Origin: Vibrio sp. MedPE-SWchi
GTDB taxonomy: Bacteria > Pseudomonadota > Gammaproteobacteria > Enterobacterales > Vibrionaceae
DNA: 64,000 bases
NCBI GenBank assembly: GCA_001874155.1
Contig: MPDB01000003.1
Coordinates: forward strand, 62,001 to 126,000
Direction: 5' to 3'
Under the pieces are notes generated by a model, which was given only the letters and a program-made list of their open reading frames with translations, did no database searches and was not told the origin of the DNA. Of this stretch, positions 10,923-21,945 are shown in pieces. The first letter of the stretch is position 1. Each line of letters begins with the position of its first letter. The translations under genes were made by a program, and so were the position numbers.

Positions 10923-11945
10923 ATGAGACTCAGTCTATGTGCTCTATTCTGTTTTTTCGCCCCCTTATCTTCGTTAGCAAGCGAGTGGCAAGGTGGCGCG
11001 ATCTACAGCAAGGAAGTGGTTCAAAACAAAGTCGCATCGCAAGACTTTGGTCACCAAGATCTTAAACCCTACGTTAAGGTGCCCAGTATCTCTGGCACGA
11101 TTTTGTCTGTCGGCTCTGATACGCTAGCTGGAATGACAACGCTTTGGGTTGAAGAGTTTGAGCAGCAATACCCAAGTATTGATGCCCAAGTGCAAGCCTC
11201 TGGCTCGTCAACGGCACCTCCTGCATTAACAGAGGGCACTGCTCAATTTGGCCCTATGAGCCGTCCAATGCGCAACCGAGAGATGGAAGCGTTTGAGCGT
11301 GAGCATGGGTATAAGCCGACAGAGCTTAGGGTAGCAATCGATGCCATTGGCGTGTTTGTTCACCGTGATAATCCGATAACCGGTCTGAACTTCTCTCAGT
11401 TAGACAGCATTTTTTCGGCCACAATGCGTTGTGGTGCAACAGAAGAGGTGTCTAACTGGTCTCAGCTCGGATTGAGTTTTGATTGGGCAAAGCGTCGAAT
11501 GCAGTTGTTTGGTCGCAACTCGGTTTCTGGTACTTACGGGTATTTTAAGCAGAATGCATTGTGCAGTGGTGACTTTAAAAACAACGTTAATGAGCAGCCT
11601 GGCTCAGCGTCCGTGGTTCAGTCGGTAGCATCGTCTATCAATACGATTGGTTATTCTGGCGTGGGTTATCAAATTTCTGGGGCGAAGCTGATTCCTTTAG
11701 CGAAAGAGGGAGACGCGTTTGTTTACCCTAGCCGCGCTAACATCTTGTCGGGTGAATACCCCTTATCACGCTATCTCTACATTTACTTAAATAAGCACCC
11801 TAATTACCCGTTAACGCCAATTGAGCAGGAATTTGTGCGCTTCATTTATTCAAAGCAAGGGCAAGAGTTGGTGGCCAAAGATGGGTATATTCCAATTAGT
11901 GCGGAAATAGCGAGAGAAGAACTGTTGAGCCTAGGTATTGAATAA
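10923..11945 (+). CDS. PstS-like phosphate ABC transporter substrate-binding protein
   Basis: Periplasmic binding protein predicted to feed phosphate to a Pst permease. The 340-residue protein starts two bases after the phoR stop, so it is likely coexpressed. It has a signal peptide cut near SLASEW, then a PBP-like type II fold with the ligand-loop motifs GSDTLAGM and ASGSSTAPPAL and a later GRNSVSGTYGYF, which align with PstS phosphate-binding loops. It belongs to the GSDTL-type branch rather than the classic E. coli PstS type. The pstCAB genes nearby have no pstS directly in front, so this may be their partner. A second pstS elsewhere is possible. Confidence 0.85.
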   Translation: MRLSLCALFCFFAPLSSLASEWQGGAIYSKEVVQNKVASQDFGHQDLKPYVKVPSISGTILSVGSDTLAGMTTLWVEEFEQQYPSIDAQVQASGSSTAPPALTEGTAQFGPMSRPMRNREMEAFEREHGYKPTELRVAIDAIGVFVHRDNPITGLNFSQLDSIFSATMRCGATEEVSNWSQLGLSFDWAKRRMQLFGRNSVSGTYGYFKQNALCSGDFKNNVNEQPGSASVVQSVASSINTIGYSGVGYQISGAKLIPLAKEGDAFVYPSRANILSGEYPLSRYLYIYLNKHPNYPLTPIEQEFVRFIYSKQGQELVAKDGYIPISAEIAREELLSLGIE

Positions 11946-12002
11946 CGCATCGATGACACAATACGTAAGCTCGTTGTTTTTTGTTGGGTTAATTGTGCTT
12001 CT

Positions 12003-13502
12003 TTAGAAGTTGAGTCTCCATTCAGCGTTGTTCCAAAGCTCTTGTTCATTGTAAAGGTCGGCGCTCAGTAATTTATTCTCTTCCTGCCACTGTTCGTTTG
12101 AGCAATGTAATGTCCAAACTTCGTCTGAAATTGAGAGTGTTAGATCTGAGCTTGGCGTTTCACTGCGTTGCCCGTTAACGATAATCGCTAAACGCAGAAT
12201 CTTAATGAGACTCAAAATATGTTTTCGCTTAAACAGTGTGAGACTTTCCATCTCATTGAGCTTTAAAGCCTTTCGTTGAAAGCGAACCAATGTGGCGAGC
12301 ACTTGTTGCTGCTCTTGATTAAAGCCAGGCATATTTGTGTGCTTAAGAATATACGCTGAGTGACGGTGGAAGCCCTGTAGGCTAATGCTCAGTCCGACCT
12401 CATGCAACAAAGCACTCCACTCGAGTAGTGAGAATAATGGGCTGCTTTTTTTTATCCCTAGCTCTTTATGCACCTGCAAGAAAAATGACTGCGCTTGCTG
12501 CTTTACATTGTTCGCGTGTACAAGATCGACAAGATGCTTTTTGGCTAAATTTTCTGTTGTGCGCATGCGAATATCAAGGCGTTTGAATTGATCTTCCATT
12601 TCATAGAGAAGCCCTTCGCGCAGCGCTCCTTCTGAATAATGAATTTCATCAATATCGAGTGCTTTGATAATCCCATGCAAAACAGCAACCCCGCCCACAA
12701 AGACAGGCTGCCTTTCTGGCGCGAGCCCCTTGAGTTCAATGTCATCAATTGATGTCCACTGACACAGCGTCTCTATAAGCTGTTCAATGCGTTTTGCTGT
12801 GATGATGCCATCTTCATACCCAAGCCCAATCAAGACTTCGCGGATGGCTTTTATGGTGCCAGAAGAGCCTATGGCAACATCCCAGCCCTTTTTCTTATAT
12901 TTAGGGCTAATATCCTGCAAATGTTGCCCCGTCGCAATCGACGCTTTCATGAAGCTTTTTAACGACAGTTTATTCTTGGAAAAGTAGCGCTTGGTGTAGC
13001 TCACACAGCCTAGTTGTTTACTATTTACCAGCGATGGTTCAAAACCATGACCGATGATGATTTCTGTACTCCCACCGCCGATGTCAATCACCAGCTTAGA
13101 GTTTGACTCGGGTTGTGTGTGTGAGACGCCAGTATAGATTAAACGGGCTTCTTCTGTACCAGGAATGATTTCTATTGGGAAAGGCAGCACAGATTGAGCT
13201 CTCACCAAAAATTCGTGAGCATTGCGGGCTTGACGTAAAGTGTGTGTGGCAGCGATGCGAACATTACCGACGTCGAAACCTTGGAGGCGCTCGGCAAACA
13301 TGGCGAGACACTCTAGACCCCGAATCATGGACGCCTCATCAAGGCGCATGTCTTGATCGAGCCCGGCCGCAAGCCGAACTCGCTGTTTGTGTCGGCTCAC
13401 CAATTGTAAATCTTGATCCACAACCTTGGCCACCACCATGTGGAAGCTGTTAGAGCCAAGGTCGATAGCAGCTACGTTCTTTGTTTCTTTAACATCCGTC
13501 AT
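12003..13502 (-). CDS. ppx: Exopolyphosphatase / GppA-type phosphatase Ppx
   Basis: Removes terminal phosphates from inorganic polyphosphate. The ASKHA-fold N-terminus shows phosphate-binding loops [30 protein letters not shown] and [15 protein letters not shown]; a helical HD-like C-terminal half follows with [22 protein letters not shown] start at ATG 13502, which gives 499 residues and a 14-base overlap with the end of ppk; a longer frame to 13616 would add 38 residues not typical of the family. The ppk-ppx overlap implies translational coupling, as in other proteobacteria. Confidence 0.94.
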   Translation of the reverse strand: MTDVKETKNVAAIDLGSNSFHMVVAKVVDQDLQLVSRHKQRVRLAAGLDQDMRLDEASMIRGLECLAMFAERLQGFDVGNVRIAATHTLRQARNAHEFLVRAQSVLPFPIEIIPGTEEARLIYTGVSHTQPESNSKLVIDIGGGSTEIIIGHGFEPSLVNSKQLGCVSYTKRYFSKNKLSLKSFMKASIATGQHLQDISPKYKKKGWDVAIGSSGTIKAIREVLIGLGYEDGIITAKRIEQLIETLCQWTSIDDIELKGLAPERQPVFVGGVAVLHGIIKALDIDEIHYSEGALREGLLYEMEDQFKRLDIRMRTTENLAKKHLVDLVHANNVKQQAQSFFLQVHKELGIKKSSPLFSLLEWSALLHEVGLSISLQGFHRHSAYILKHTNMPGFNQEQQQVLATLVRFQRKALKLNEMESLTLFKRKHILSLIKILRLAIIVNGQRSETPSSDLTLSISDEVWTLHCSNEQWQEENKLLSADLYNEQELWNNAEWRLNF

Positions 13503-15588
13503 TTTTAGCAATGTTTTTGTTCTCAGACCTAATTTTCTTCTCTGTCTGTTTAAGATAGTTGTATATAGCGACCTGTGAACGTATTTTTTTACGATTTCCA
13601 CGAGGCACGTATGCATTACTCATCTCTTTATCAATCAGACGCGCTTTTACGGTATCCGTAAAATGGATGTTGATAATATCAATAATACGCTTCTTAAGTC
13701 GCTCTGATTTTATAGGGGCTGTGACCTCGATTCGGTGATCAATATTTCGTGTCATCCAGTCAGCAGAAGAGATGTAGACTAATGGGTCGCCGTCGTTATG
13801 CGTAATAATGACTCGAGGGTGCTCTAGAAAACGGTCTACGATACTGATGATCGTGATGTTTTCACTGACGCCTTTCAAACCCGGTATCAGCGAACACATA
13901 CCACGTACGATCATGCGGATTGTAACGCCAGCAGAACTTGCCGCATAGAGCTTAGTGATCAAGCCTTTATCAACCAGGTTGTTGATTTTTAGAGTGATCT
14001 CGGCGTGTTTCCCTGCAAGAGCGTTTTCGGTTTCCTGATCAATCAGTTGGTATAAACCTTCACGAGAGTTTCGAGGTGAAACAATCAATTGATTGAATGT
14101 CACTGGGCGATATGGATTTTCGATATAGCCAAAGACATGGCGAACTTCGTTGGTGATCTCTGGGTCAGCGGTGAGCAGCGAGAAATCGGTGTAGATACGA
14201 GCCGTTTTTTCATGGAAGTTGCCAGTGCCGATGTGGGCATATCGAACAATCTCTTCACTTTCTCGTCGACTGATCAGAAGTAGCTTAGAGTGTATTTTTA
14301 AGCCTGGAGCGCCAAAGATGACTTGCACACCGGCTTCAGTGAGAACCTTTGACCAACTGATGTTTGCTTCTTCATCGAATCGTGCCTGAAGTTCGACAAC
14401 CACAGTGACGTTTTTTCCATTGTGCACGGCATCAATCAATGAGTTCATTAATCGAGAGTCTTTCGCGACTCGATAGACGTTAATCTTGATGCTGAGCACT
14501 TTAGGATCAAATGAAGCTTGTCGAACGAGTTCTGAGATATGGTCAAAGGTATGATACGGGTAGTGAAGCAGTATGTCTTTCGACTTTATCGCGTCAAAAT
14601 GGTTATTGAACGGTTCGAAATCGGCACATTCCATTGGAGGTAATGGCTTGTTTTCTAGATAGTCTCGGCCCACATTGGGGAAGCCGATAAAATCTTTAAA
14701 GTTCTGGTAGCGACCACCAACGATCAAGTTGTCGTAGTTGGATATTTGAAGCTTATCGCACAAGAAGTCGAGCATCTCTTGAGGCATATCCTGCTCATAA
14801 ACGAACCGAACAGGCATTGCGGTTAATCGTTGACTTACCCCTTCTGACATCTGTTCTAACAGGCTATGTTCTACCTCATTACTCAGGTCATACTCAGCGT
14901 CTCGTGTCATTTTCATTGCAAACCCACTCAGTTGAGCAGGTTTGAAGAAGCCACTAAAGAGCTCTTCTAGGCAGTAACGGATGATGTTATCGAGCAGTAT
15001 GATCGTTTTGCGGCGCTTACCTTTTGCTTCAGGCACCATGACAAAGCGAGGAAGGTGATCGGTTGGGATTTCGACAATGGCATATTGAATGTTGTCGTCG
15101 CTTTTGAGCTCTACTGCGATGTAAGCGCACTCATCTTTTAGAAAACCTAATAAGTCGATTTCATCGGTGAGAATAAGTGGGGTGACATGAGGCAATACTT
15201 TTTGCTTAAAGTATTGGACCACCCATTTTTGCTGGGTTTCATTGAGCTGGGTTTCATTGACGAGAAAAATACGTCGTCTTGCCATCTCTAAGATTAAATC
15301 ATTATAAAGTTCGTCAAAGCTTTCGTTTAGCTTCGCTGCTTTTGATTGCATCTTGGTCAACAAATGCTTGTATTTGTTTTTGTGGCCACGTTCTTGATTG
15401 ATCAAGATTCGGCGCTTGACGTCAGAGAATCTAACTTTATAGAATTCATCTAAGTTATTGGAAAATATACCTAAAAATCGAACCCTTTCAATAAGGGGAA
15501 CAGTTGGGTCGGCCGCTTCTTGTAACACTCGTTCATTGAACGATAACCAGCTTAATTCTTTTTCGATGTATAGTTTTTCCGTGATCAT
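13489..15588 (-). CDS. ppk1: Polyphosphate kinase Ppk1
   Basis: Makes long-chain polyphosphate from ATP and runs in reverse. The 699-residue protein begins with the N domain ([19 protein letters not shown]), and has the PLD-like catalytic halves with the phospho-His region [29 protein letters not shown], and the second His region NHRIEV-like segment [13 protein letters not shown]. Length fits (E. coli 688). It is the first gene of ppk-ppx, divergent from pstC, with Pho-box-like repeats in between. Confidence 0.97.
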   Translation of the reverse strand: MITEKLYIEKELSWLSFNERVLQEAADPTVPLIERVRFLGIFSNNLDEFYKVRFSDVKRRILINQERGHKNKYKHLLTKMQSKAAKLNESFDELYNDLILEMARRRIFLVNETQLNETQQKWVVQYFKQKVLPHVTPLILTDEIDLLGFLKDECAYIAVELKSDDNIQYAIVEIPTDHLPRFVMVPEAKGKRRKTIILLDNIIRYCLEELFSGFFKPAQLSGFAMKMTRDAEYDLSNEVEHSLLEQMSEGVSQRLTAMPVRFVYEQDMPQEMLDFLCDKLQISNYDNLIVGGRYQNFKDFIGFPNVGRDYLENKPLPPMECADFEPFNNHFDAIKSKDILLHYPYHTFDHISELVRQASFDPKVLSIKINVYRVAKDSRLMNSLIDAVHNGKNVTVVVELQARFDEEANISWSKVLTEAGVQVIFGAPGLKIHSKLLLISRRESEEIVRYAHIGTGNFHEKTARIYTDFSLLTADPEITNEVRHVFGYIENPYRPVTFNQLIVSPRNSREGLYQLIDQETENALAGKHAEITLKINNLVDKGLITKLYAASSAGVTIRMIVRGMCSLIPGLKGVSENITIISIVDRFLEHPRVIITHNDGDPLVYISSADWMTRNIDHRIEVTAPIKSERLKKRIIDIINIHFTDTVKARLIDKEMSNAYVPRGNRKKIRSQVAIYNYLKQTEKKIRSENKNIAKNDGC

Positions 15589-15760
15589 ATCTTACCTTTT
15601 ATTTGAAACCTAGCTAGCCAATGGTTGGATCTCATAAAGCTTGGTAATGAACCATAGTGATCTTTTGTGAAGGATTTATTTCAACTATTGGCATATTTAT
15701 CGATTATTAGTCGGAATTTTAAGAACATGAACAAATAAGTTGGCATATAATACTTGGTGA

Positions 15761-15778
15761 CTGTATTTTAACTGCAAT
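15761..15778. promoter_or_regulatory. Pho-box-like repeat in the ppk/pstC divergent region
   Basis: CTGTATT (15761-15767), TTAA, CTGCAAT (15772-15778): two 7-mers 11 bp apart resembling the PhoB half-site. It is the weaker of two candidates in this 293-base region. Confidence 0.4.
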
Positions 15779-15818
15779 ATTTGCGTTTCAGTCAATGTTT
15801 TCAGTTATTTATTGTCGT

Positions 15819-15836
15819 TTGTAATATAATTGTCAT
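15819..15836 (+). promoter_or_regulatory. Candidate Pho box upstream of pstC
   Basis: TTGTAAT (15819-15825), ATAA, TTGTCAT (15830-15836): two 7-mers at 11-bp spacing with an A/T linker, close to the PhoB consensus, 46 bases before the pstC start codon. Confidence 0.6.
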
Positions 15837-15881
15837 CTAATCGAAATAATATCAATCCTCATTAATTAGACTGAGATAGCT

Positions 15882-18071
15882 ATGCCCAGCGCCGATTTTT
15901 CATTAAAAGAACCTGATAGGAAGCGATTCGTAAAAGATCGAATTGTTCGCTTGTTAGTTTCTTGCGGTGGTGTCAGTGTTTTGGCGGCATTGGTTCTAAT
16001 CTTTGTTTACCTTGCCATGGTGGTATTACCGCTATTTTCTGATGCTGATGTCGACATCACTCAGACGCCAACCGTTATCAATACGCCGGACCCTGTCTCT
16101 ATCGGGGTGGATGAGTATGGTAACCATGCCTATGTGTTGTCAAAATTGGGTCGGTTAGATTTTTGGACCTTAGATAACGCAGACACGGCGCACGCCTCTT
16201 TTTCAGTTGCTAACGATATTGTCCTATTTGCCGACAGTAAAAATGCGGCCGGTTGGCAAGCGACTGTTGATAGCGCTGGGCAGCTTTCCGTTTTTAGACC
16301 TGAATTTTCTAGTAGCCGAAGTCGAAAGTGGGGCGTCTTTACCCCCAATGTTGAAGTTTATGATAGCGCGCCTGATCTCAATCTCGATAACGGATCGCAA
16401 CAGCTTAAGCAGTTTGATTTTGCGCTCGAGGAAAATAACCTAACGCTCGCTGGCCTGTATGAGAATGGACAGGTCATCGTTCGATGGAGCGATGATGGTC
16501 AGGTTTACGAGTTTCGTTTCCATTCTTTAATGCCAGATATGGAACAACTGGTTCTAGCACCGAATGGCCACATGCTCTACATGCGATCGGGCTCTGAACT
16601 GTATATCGCTCAAAAACAAGGTCAACAGTTTGTTGTGAGAGAGGCGGTGGATCTGACTCTGAACGGAACTAGAGCGCCGATATCAACCGTGAATTTATTG
16701 TCTGGCGCATACTCCCTCTTGATCACCCACCAAGGTGGTTTGGTTTCTCAATGGTTTGATGTGCTTAAAGAAGGCGAACGCAAACTGACGCCTATCCGAG
16801 AATTCGACTTAGCGTTAGAGTTGGAGTTTTTGTTACCGGATACCCACCGTAAGGGCTTTTACAGCTTTTACACCAATGGCACTCTGCAAAGCCATTATAC
16901 AACGAGTGAAAAACTGGTTATCTTTGAACGAGCTTATGACAAAGTGCCGCTGTTAGCCGCTATGTCTAACAATGAACAGTATCTGTTGGCGTTGGATGGC
17001 ACCAGTTTGAAGGTTGGGAATGTCAATAATGATCACCCCGAGGTGTCGTTTTCATCGCTTTGGAAGAAAGTGTGGTACGAAAGCTACCCTGAGCCAGAGT
17101 TTACTTGGCAGACCACATCCGCGAATAATGATTTTGAAGCAAAATTCAGTTTAGTCCCTATCGCATTTGGCACCTTGAAGGCTGCCGCATTTGCGATGCT
17201 GTTTGCCGTTCCAATATCGGTATTGGGGGCTATCTATACCGCCTACTTCATGTCTGAAAAAATGCGCCGTGTGGTTAAGCCTTCTATTGAGCTAATGGAA
17301 GCGTTTCCTACCGTGATCATCGGTTTCTTAGCGGGTCTTTGGTTTGCACCGATTGTCGAAACTTATCTATCGGCGGTCGTCGCATTATTATTGCTGTTAC
17401 CGATTTCAACGTTGATTGTTGGCGCTATTTGGCACGTGTTACCGGCTCGGTTTGTTTCTCTATTTCCCAATGGCTGGCATGGGTTGATATTAATGCCAGT
17501 GATCGTTGGTCTCGTCGTGCTTATATTGTCACAAAGTGCGGCTATAGAAGTCTGGCTGTTCAATGGTGATGTACGTATTTACTTAGCGGAACATGGCATT
17601 AACTTTGATCAGCGAAATGCGATGGTGGTTGGCTTCGCTATGGGATTTGCGGTTATCCCAACCATCTTTACCATCGCCGAAGATGCCATATTCTCAGTAC
17701 CCAAACACCTCTCTGACGGCTCGCTCGCGCTAGGTGCGACACCTTGGCAAACGCTGATTTATGTAGTGCTTCTTACGGCAAGCCCAGGGATTTTCTCGGC
17801 GATTATGATGGGCTTAGGCAGAGCGGTTGGCGAAACAATGATTGTGCTAATGGCGACCGGAAATACGCCTATCTTGGATTGGAACATTCTTGAAGGAATG
17901 CGCACTCTGTCAGCGACGATAGCCGTTGAAATGCCAGAATCAGAGGTGGCAAGTACCCACTATCGTCTATTGTTCTTGGCGGCTTTATTATTGCTCATTT
18001 TTACGTTTGCCGTGAACTCTATTGCTGAATGGGTGAGACAACGATTAAGGGATCGATACCGTGCGTTATAG
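15882..18071 (+). CDS. pstC: Phosphate ABC transporter permease PstC, long form
   Basis: Inner-membrane permease of the high-affinity phosphate importer. At 729 residues it is more than twice E. coli PstC (319). TM1 (about 28-52) is followed by roughly 370 residues that look periplasmic and beta-rich, with repeated short strands (possibly a propeller-like domain), then the normal permease from about residue 421 (VPIAFGTLKAAAF) with the EAA loop LALGATPWQTLIYVVL and GRAVGETMIVLMATGN. It heads pstC-pstA-pstB-phoU. The long form is, to my knowledge, usual in vibrios and some marine gammaproteobacteria. The role of the extra domain is unknown. Confidence 0.93.
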   Translation: MPSADFSLKEPDRKRFVKDRIVRLLVSCGGVSVLAALVLIFVYLAMVVLPLFSDADVDITQTPTVINTPDPVSIGVDEYGNHAYVLSKLGRLDFWTLDNADTAHASFSVANDIVLFADSKNAAGWQATVDSAGQLSVFRPEFSSSRSRKWGVFTPNVEVYDSAPDLNLDNGSQQLKQFDFALEENNLTLAGLYENGQVIVRWSDDGQVYEFRFHSLMPDMEQLVLAPNGHMLYMRSGSELYIAQKQGQQFVVREAVDLTLNGTRAPISTVNLLSGAYSLLITHQGGLVSQWFDVLKEGERKLTPIREFDLALELEFLLPDTHRKGFYSFYTNGTLQSHYTTSEKLVIFERAYDKVPLLAAMSNNEQYLLALDGTSLKVGNVNNDHPEVSFSSLWKKVWYESYPEPEFTWQTTSANNDFEAKFSLVPIAFGTLKAAAFAMLFAVPISVLGAIYTAYFMSEKMRRVVKPSIELMEAFPTVIIGFLAGLWFAPIVETYLSAVVALLLLLPISTLIVGAIWHVLPARFVSLFPNGWHGLILMPVIVGLVVLILSQSAAIEVWLFNGDVRIYLAEHGINFDQRNAMVVGFAMGFAVIPTIFTIAEDAIFSVPKHLSDGSLALGATPWQTLIYVVLLTASPGIFSAIMMGLGRAVGETMIVLMATGNTPILDWNILEGMRTLSATIAVEMPESEVASTHYRLLFLAALLLLIFTFAVNSIAEWVRQRLRDRYRAL

Positions 18072-18125
18072 TCTGTTGGAAATGAAGATAAGACTCACCG
18101 TATTGTCGAGCGAGGGACGACGTTC

Positions 18126-19772
18126 ATGTTGAAGTGGGTGAAGTCAGGTGCGCCTTGGATATGGTTAACGGGCGGCGCAGTCAGTATCAGTTTGTTATCC
18201 GTCATGGGGCTAATGCTGCTGATTGGCTGGAAAGGCTTATCTTATTTTTGGCCTGCCCCTTTGTATCAATGGGAAACTCTCGATGGTGAAAGATTAGTTG
18301 GGCAGCTCTACGCTCAAGAGTATGTCCCTGCAGGCCGTCTGAAAGCGATGAATCTTCCGTTGCCCAGTGACCAAAACGCTGATGAGTTGATTGCACGCTA
18401 TAGCATTAAAGTGGCAAACAGAGAGCTGTATCCTGCTGACTTTGTTTCTATTTTAGATATTGATATTAAAGCGCTGAGTATGCCAGAAGGTTGGGCGGTG
18501 ATAGAGCGAACCCGAAATGGTAACTTCTACGGTAAACCTGTTGGCTATAAAAACGCGCTAGGTGTCGTTTCAGAAGATCTCTCAAGCACGTTTGCGATTG
18601 GTTTCTCTCAGGTAGAGAAGCTTAGAGTGCAGATTAATCTTGTCATTGAAACCGAATTTAAAGCCGCGAGCCGAGCTTTGGAGTCAATGCGACTTGAAAA
18701 GCGAAAGCGCGAGCTGAATGGCAATTTGAATGGTACGTTTTTAGAAGATTATGAGCGTCGCAAACAACAACTCAACCAGCAGCTGGTCGTTGCTGACGAA
18801 CATTTGAGTCACCTTCGCGAGCAATTGAATCAAGACAAATTGATCGTTGAAGACATGTCAGGGCAACACACGGAAGTCCCGCTAAGCCAAATATTGGATA
18901 TGTGGTACCCGAATGAAATGACGTGGCCAGAAAAAATCTCACACTGGGGCAAACAGGCTTGGAAATTTCTTTCTGAGAACCCGAGAGAATCTAACTCTGA
19001 GGGTGGGGTATTTCCTGCGATCTTTGGCACCGTTTTAATGGTGATCATCATGTCGATTGTGGTGATGCCTTTGGGGGTTGTAGCAGCTGTTTACCTCCAT
19101 GAATACGCCACGAATAACGCGTTTACACGAGTGATTCGTGTGGCAGTGATCAATCTTGCGGGCGTCCCTTCGATTGTGTACGGCGTATTTGGTTTAGGCT
19201 TTTTTGTTTATACACTGGGTGGCTCTATGGACTCATTGTTCTACGCTGAGCGCTTACCTGCACCAACCTTTGGTACACCAGGGTTATTATGGTCTGCCTT
19301 GACCTTAGCGGTATTAACCTTACCGGTTGTTATTGTGTCGACAGAAGAAGGGTTAACTCGCATTCCAAGCTCTGTTCGACATGGTTCGTTAGCTCTTGGG
19401 GCAACCCAGTTTGAAACCTTGTGGCGCATTGTCTTACCTATGGCAAGCCCTGCTATTATTACTGGGCTTATCTTAGCCGTTGCCAGAGCAGCGGGAGAGG
19501 TAGCGCCTCTGATGTTGGTGGGGGTTGTGAAACTGGCTTCGAGCCTTCCTGTTGATGGCGAATTTCCGTATTTGCATCTAGACAGAAAATTCATGCATTT
19601 AGGCTTTCATATTTATGATGTCGGTTTTCAAACCACTAATATTGAAGCGGCGAGACCCCTTGTCTACGCAACGTCATTCTTGCTCATCACCGTTATCATT
19701 AGCCTTAACTTAACCGCAATCAGTATTCGTAATAATCTGCGTGAAAAGTACCGTACTTTAGGACAGGATTAA
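18126..19772 (+). CDS. pstA: Phosphate ABC transporter permease PstA, long form
   Basis: Second permease of the phosphate importer, 548 residues against 296 in E. coli. TM1 lies near residues 12-38. A periplasmic insert of about 250 residues follows, including a heptad-like, charged helical stretch (about 175-240, rich in Arg/Lys/Glu/Gln) that is probably a coiled coil. The standard permease starts near residue 296 ([13 protein letters not shown]) and holds the EAA loop [17 protein letters not shown] and [14 protein letters not shown]. The gene is 54 bases after pstC and ends 2 bases before pstB. Confidence 0.93.
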   Translation: MLKWVKSGAPWIWLTGGAVSISLLSVMGLMLLIGWKGLSYFWPAPLYQWETLDGERLVGQLYAQEYVPAGRLKAMNLPLPSDQNADELIARYSIKVANRELYPADFVSILDIDIKALSMPEGWAVIERTRNGNFYGKPVGYKNALGVVSEDLSSTFAIGFSQVEKLRVQINLVIETEFKAASRALESMRLEKRKRELNGNLNGTFLEDYERRKQQLNQQLVVADEHLSHLREQLNQDKLIVEDMSGQHTEVPLSQILDMWYPNEMTWPEKISHWGKQAWKFLSENPRESNSEGGVFPAIFGTVLMVIIMSIVVMPLGVVAAVYLHEYATNNAFTRVIRVAVINLAGVPSIVYGVFGLGFFVYTLGGSMDSLFYAERLPAPTFGTPGLLWSALTLAVLTLPVVIVSTEEGLTRIPSSVRHGSLALGATQFETLWRIVLPMASPAIITGLILAVARAAGEVAPLMLVGVVKLASSLPVDGEFPYLHLDRKFMHLGFHIYDVGFQTTNIEAARPLVYATSFLLITVIISLNLTAISIRNNLREKYRTLGQD

Positions 19773-19774
19773 TC

Positions 19775-20593
19775 ATGTTTTCAGTTGATCAAGCATTAGG
19801 ATATCAAGCCCCTCTAGACGTGACGAAGTTGACGGAAGAGCAGACCGCGATATCGATTGAAGGTCTCAATCTGTTTTACAAAGAGACCCAAGCCTTGAGT
19901 GATATCTCGATGCGCATTCCCAAAGGCCAGGTGACTGCATTTATCGGCCCATCAGGTTGCGGCAAGTCGACACTGCTACGCTGTATTAACCGAATGAATG
20001 ACTTGGTGGAAGGGTGTAAGGTTGAAGGTAAAGTAAAGTTACACAGCAAGAATGTGTATCACCCAGAAGTGGACGTGGCCACATTGCGCCGCCGAGTCGG
20101 TATGGTTTTTCAGCGTCCTAATCCATTTCCTAAGTCCATCTATGAGAATGTTGTCTATGGGCTTCGTCTGCAAGGCATTCGGAATAGCCGGACGCTAGAC
20201 GATGCGGTCGAGCACTCTTTGAGATCCGCCGCTTTGTGGGATGAGGTGAAGCATCGTCTTCATGAAAATGCCTTTGGCCTATCAGGTGGTCAACAACAAC
20301 GTCTTGTGATTGCTCGTGCTATTGCGATTGAACCAGAAGTGTTGTTGCTGGATGAGCCGACATCGGCCCTAGATCCCATTTCGACGTTAACGATTGAAGA
20401 GCTTATCAACGATTTAAAAGATAAATATACGGTTGTTATTGTTACACATAACATGCAACAAGCCGCGCGAGTTAGTGATCACACCGCATTTATTCATATG
20501 GGGAAACTGATAGAGTATTCAGACACCGACTCTATCTTCACGTCACCAAGAAAAACGCAAACAGAAGATTACATTACCGGTCGATACGGTTAA
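19775..20593 (+). CDS. pstB: Phosphate ABC transporter ATP-binding protein PstB
   Basis: ATPase of the Pst importer. The 272-residue protein has Walker [14 protein letters not shown], the PstB-typical RCINRMNDL that follows it, Q-loop [16 protein letters not shown], signature [16 protein letters not shown], Walker [14 protein letters not shown], and H-loop [14 protein letters not shown]. It ends TGRYG like most PstB. It is two bases from pstA, so translation is likely coupled. Confidence 0.98.
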   Translation: MFSVDQALGYQAPLDVTKLTEEQTAISIEGLNLFYKETQALSDISMRIPKGQVTAFIGPSGCGKSTLLRCINRMNDLVEGCKVEGKVKLHSKNVYHPEVDVATLRRRVGMVFQRPNPFPKSIYENVVYGLRLQGIRNSRTLDDAVEHSLRSAALWDEVKHRLHENAFGLSGGQQQRLVIARAIAIEPEVLLLDEPTSALDPISTLTIEELINDLKDKYTVVIVTHNMQQAARVSDHTAFIHMGKLIEYSDTDSIFTSPRKTQTEDYITGRYG

Positions 20594-20625
20594 TCATCAT
20601 TTCCCATTAGGAGATACAACTAAGA

Positions 20626-21324
20626 ATGAACTTTGGTCGTCATATTTCAGGTCAATTTAATGTCGAGTTAGAATCGATTCGAACCCATGTGCTGACAATG
20701 GGAGGATTGGTCGAACAACAGCTCTCGTTTGCCATGCAGGCTTTGCATAAAGACGATATCGACTTGGCGAAGAAAGTGGTAAAAGACGATCATAAAGTGA
20801 ATTCGATGGAAGTGTCGATTGATGAGGCGTGCACGCGAATCATTGCTAAGCGTCAACCGACCGCTAAAGATCTTCGTTTAATCATGGCCATTATCAAAAC
20901 CATTACCGATTTAGAACGGATTGGGGATGTGGCAACCAGTATTGCCAAAGTCGCCATCGAAACACCATCATCAAAAGAGCAGTCATTTTTTGTCTCGCTT
21001 GAACCTTTGAGTCGTCAAGCGATTGGCATGCTGCATCAAGTGCTCGATGCGTTCGCGCGAATGGATGTGAATTCCGCGGCTGAGGTGTATAAGCTCGATG
21101 ACAAAATTGATGAAGAATACGAAGCGGTGATTCGACAGCTTGTTACGTACATGATGGATGACCCTAAAAACATTCCCAACATTTTGCAGGTCATGTGGGC
21201 GGCGAGAGCGATTGAGCGCGTCGGTGATCGTTGCCAGAATATCTGTGAGTACATTATTTACTTTGTTAAAGGCAAAGATGTTCGTCACTTAGGCGAGCAG
21301 AGTATTGATGACGCATTGCGTTAA
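20626..21324 (+). CDS. phoU: Phosphate signalling regulator PhoU
   Basis: Peripheral protein that links the Pst transporter to PhoR and keeps the Pho regulon off when phosphate is plentiful. The 232-residue protein consists of two three-helix repeats; metal-binding motifs are visible as [12 protein letters not shown] and the second-repeat [14 protein letters not shown]. It is the last gene of pstCAB-phoU, 32 bases after pstB. A long hairpin lies downstream. Confidence 0.97.
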   Translation: MNFGRHISGQFNVELESIRTHVLTMGGLVEQQLSFAMQALHKDDIDLAKKVVKDDHKVNSMEVSIDEACTRIIAKRQPTAKDLRLIMAIIKTITDLERIGDVATSIAKVAIETPSSKEQSFFVSLEPLSRQAIGMLHQVLDAFARMDVNSAAEVYKLDDKIDEEYEAVIRQLVTYMMDDPKNIPNILQVMWAARAIERVGDRCQNICEYIIYFVKGKDVRHLGEQSIDDALR

Positions 21325-21368
21325 AACTTTATTGCTTTAGAACTTATAAATCGTTAAACGCTTAGATA

Positions 21369-21400
21369 GCGTTAAGCCCTAAGTGAAGGGCCTAACGCAC
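21369..21400. terminator. Hairpin between phoU and the converging barrel gene
   Basis: GCGTTAAGCCCT (21369-21380) pairs with AGGGCCTAACGC (21387-21398) with one mismatch. The T-run is weak. It probably ends transcription from one or both sides. Confidence 0.5.
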
Positions 21401-21421
21401 CTTTATTCATCACCCTTGGCG

Positions 21422-21907
21422 TTAAAAGTGGAAGTTAGCGCCAAAGCTAAAGGAAGGCTGAGCACCTAGAGTGAAATAGGTATTACCCATGCCATAGAGG
21501 TTAATGTCCATACCCGCTCGTAATCCAATCATCTCATTGACTTGATACACATAAGCGCCACCAAGGCTTAACCCACCTTTCGAGCGCTCTTTTTGACCCC
21601 AAAAATCACGCTGACCTTCATATTCTGCGTAGCCAATCTCAGCTTGGAAACCAAAACGACTATTTTGACCAAACATTTTTTGCGCACCGACTCGGTAGGC
21701 CGTCGTCGTATGTTCATAGACAGAGTTGCTTTCCGACATTTCATGATAGCTGCCATATACCGCGTCCATGCCCCAAACGTTAGTAACGCCGAGCTGCAAC
21801 CCAGCGCCCTCCAATAGCCCGACTTTGTATTCTGGGGATATGTGCACCCCGATAGCAAAAGCGCTACTTGGTACAAACAATAAAGCAGTTAATAGACATT
21901 TGTTCAT
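21422..21907 (-). CDS. Small outer-membrane beta-barrel protein (type A copy 1)
   Basis: Unrecognised, 161 residues. A signal peptide ends near SSAFAIG; the mature part is about 140 residues of alternating strands rich in Gly, Tyr and Phe, ending in FGANFHF, a C-terminal Phe typical of BamA substrates. That size fits an 8-strand barrel. It shares the start of the mature chain (VHISPEYKVG against VHISPDMRIG) and the segment GLQLGVTNVWGMDAVY with its neighbour at 21946, so the two are paralogues. Function unknown. Confidence 0.75.
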   Translation of the reverse strand: MNKCLLTALLFVPSSAFAIGVHISPEYKVGLLEGAGLQLGVTNVWGMDAVYGSYHEMSESNSVYEHTTTAYRVGAQKMFGQNSRFGFQAEIGYAEYEGQRDFWGQKERSKGGLSLGGAYVYQVNEMIGLRAGMDINLYGMGNTYFTLGAQPSFSFGANFHF

Positions 21908-21945
21908 TTTAAGTGTTTCGCATCTAAGTGGATTTTAACGTCGTT

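Noticed and set aside
13503..13616. N-terminal extension of ppx by 38 residues
   Set aside because: The extension would lie entirely within ppk and is not family-like; ATG 13502 gives the normal N-terminus.
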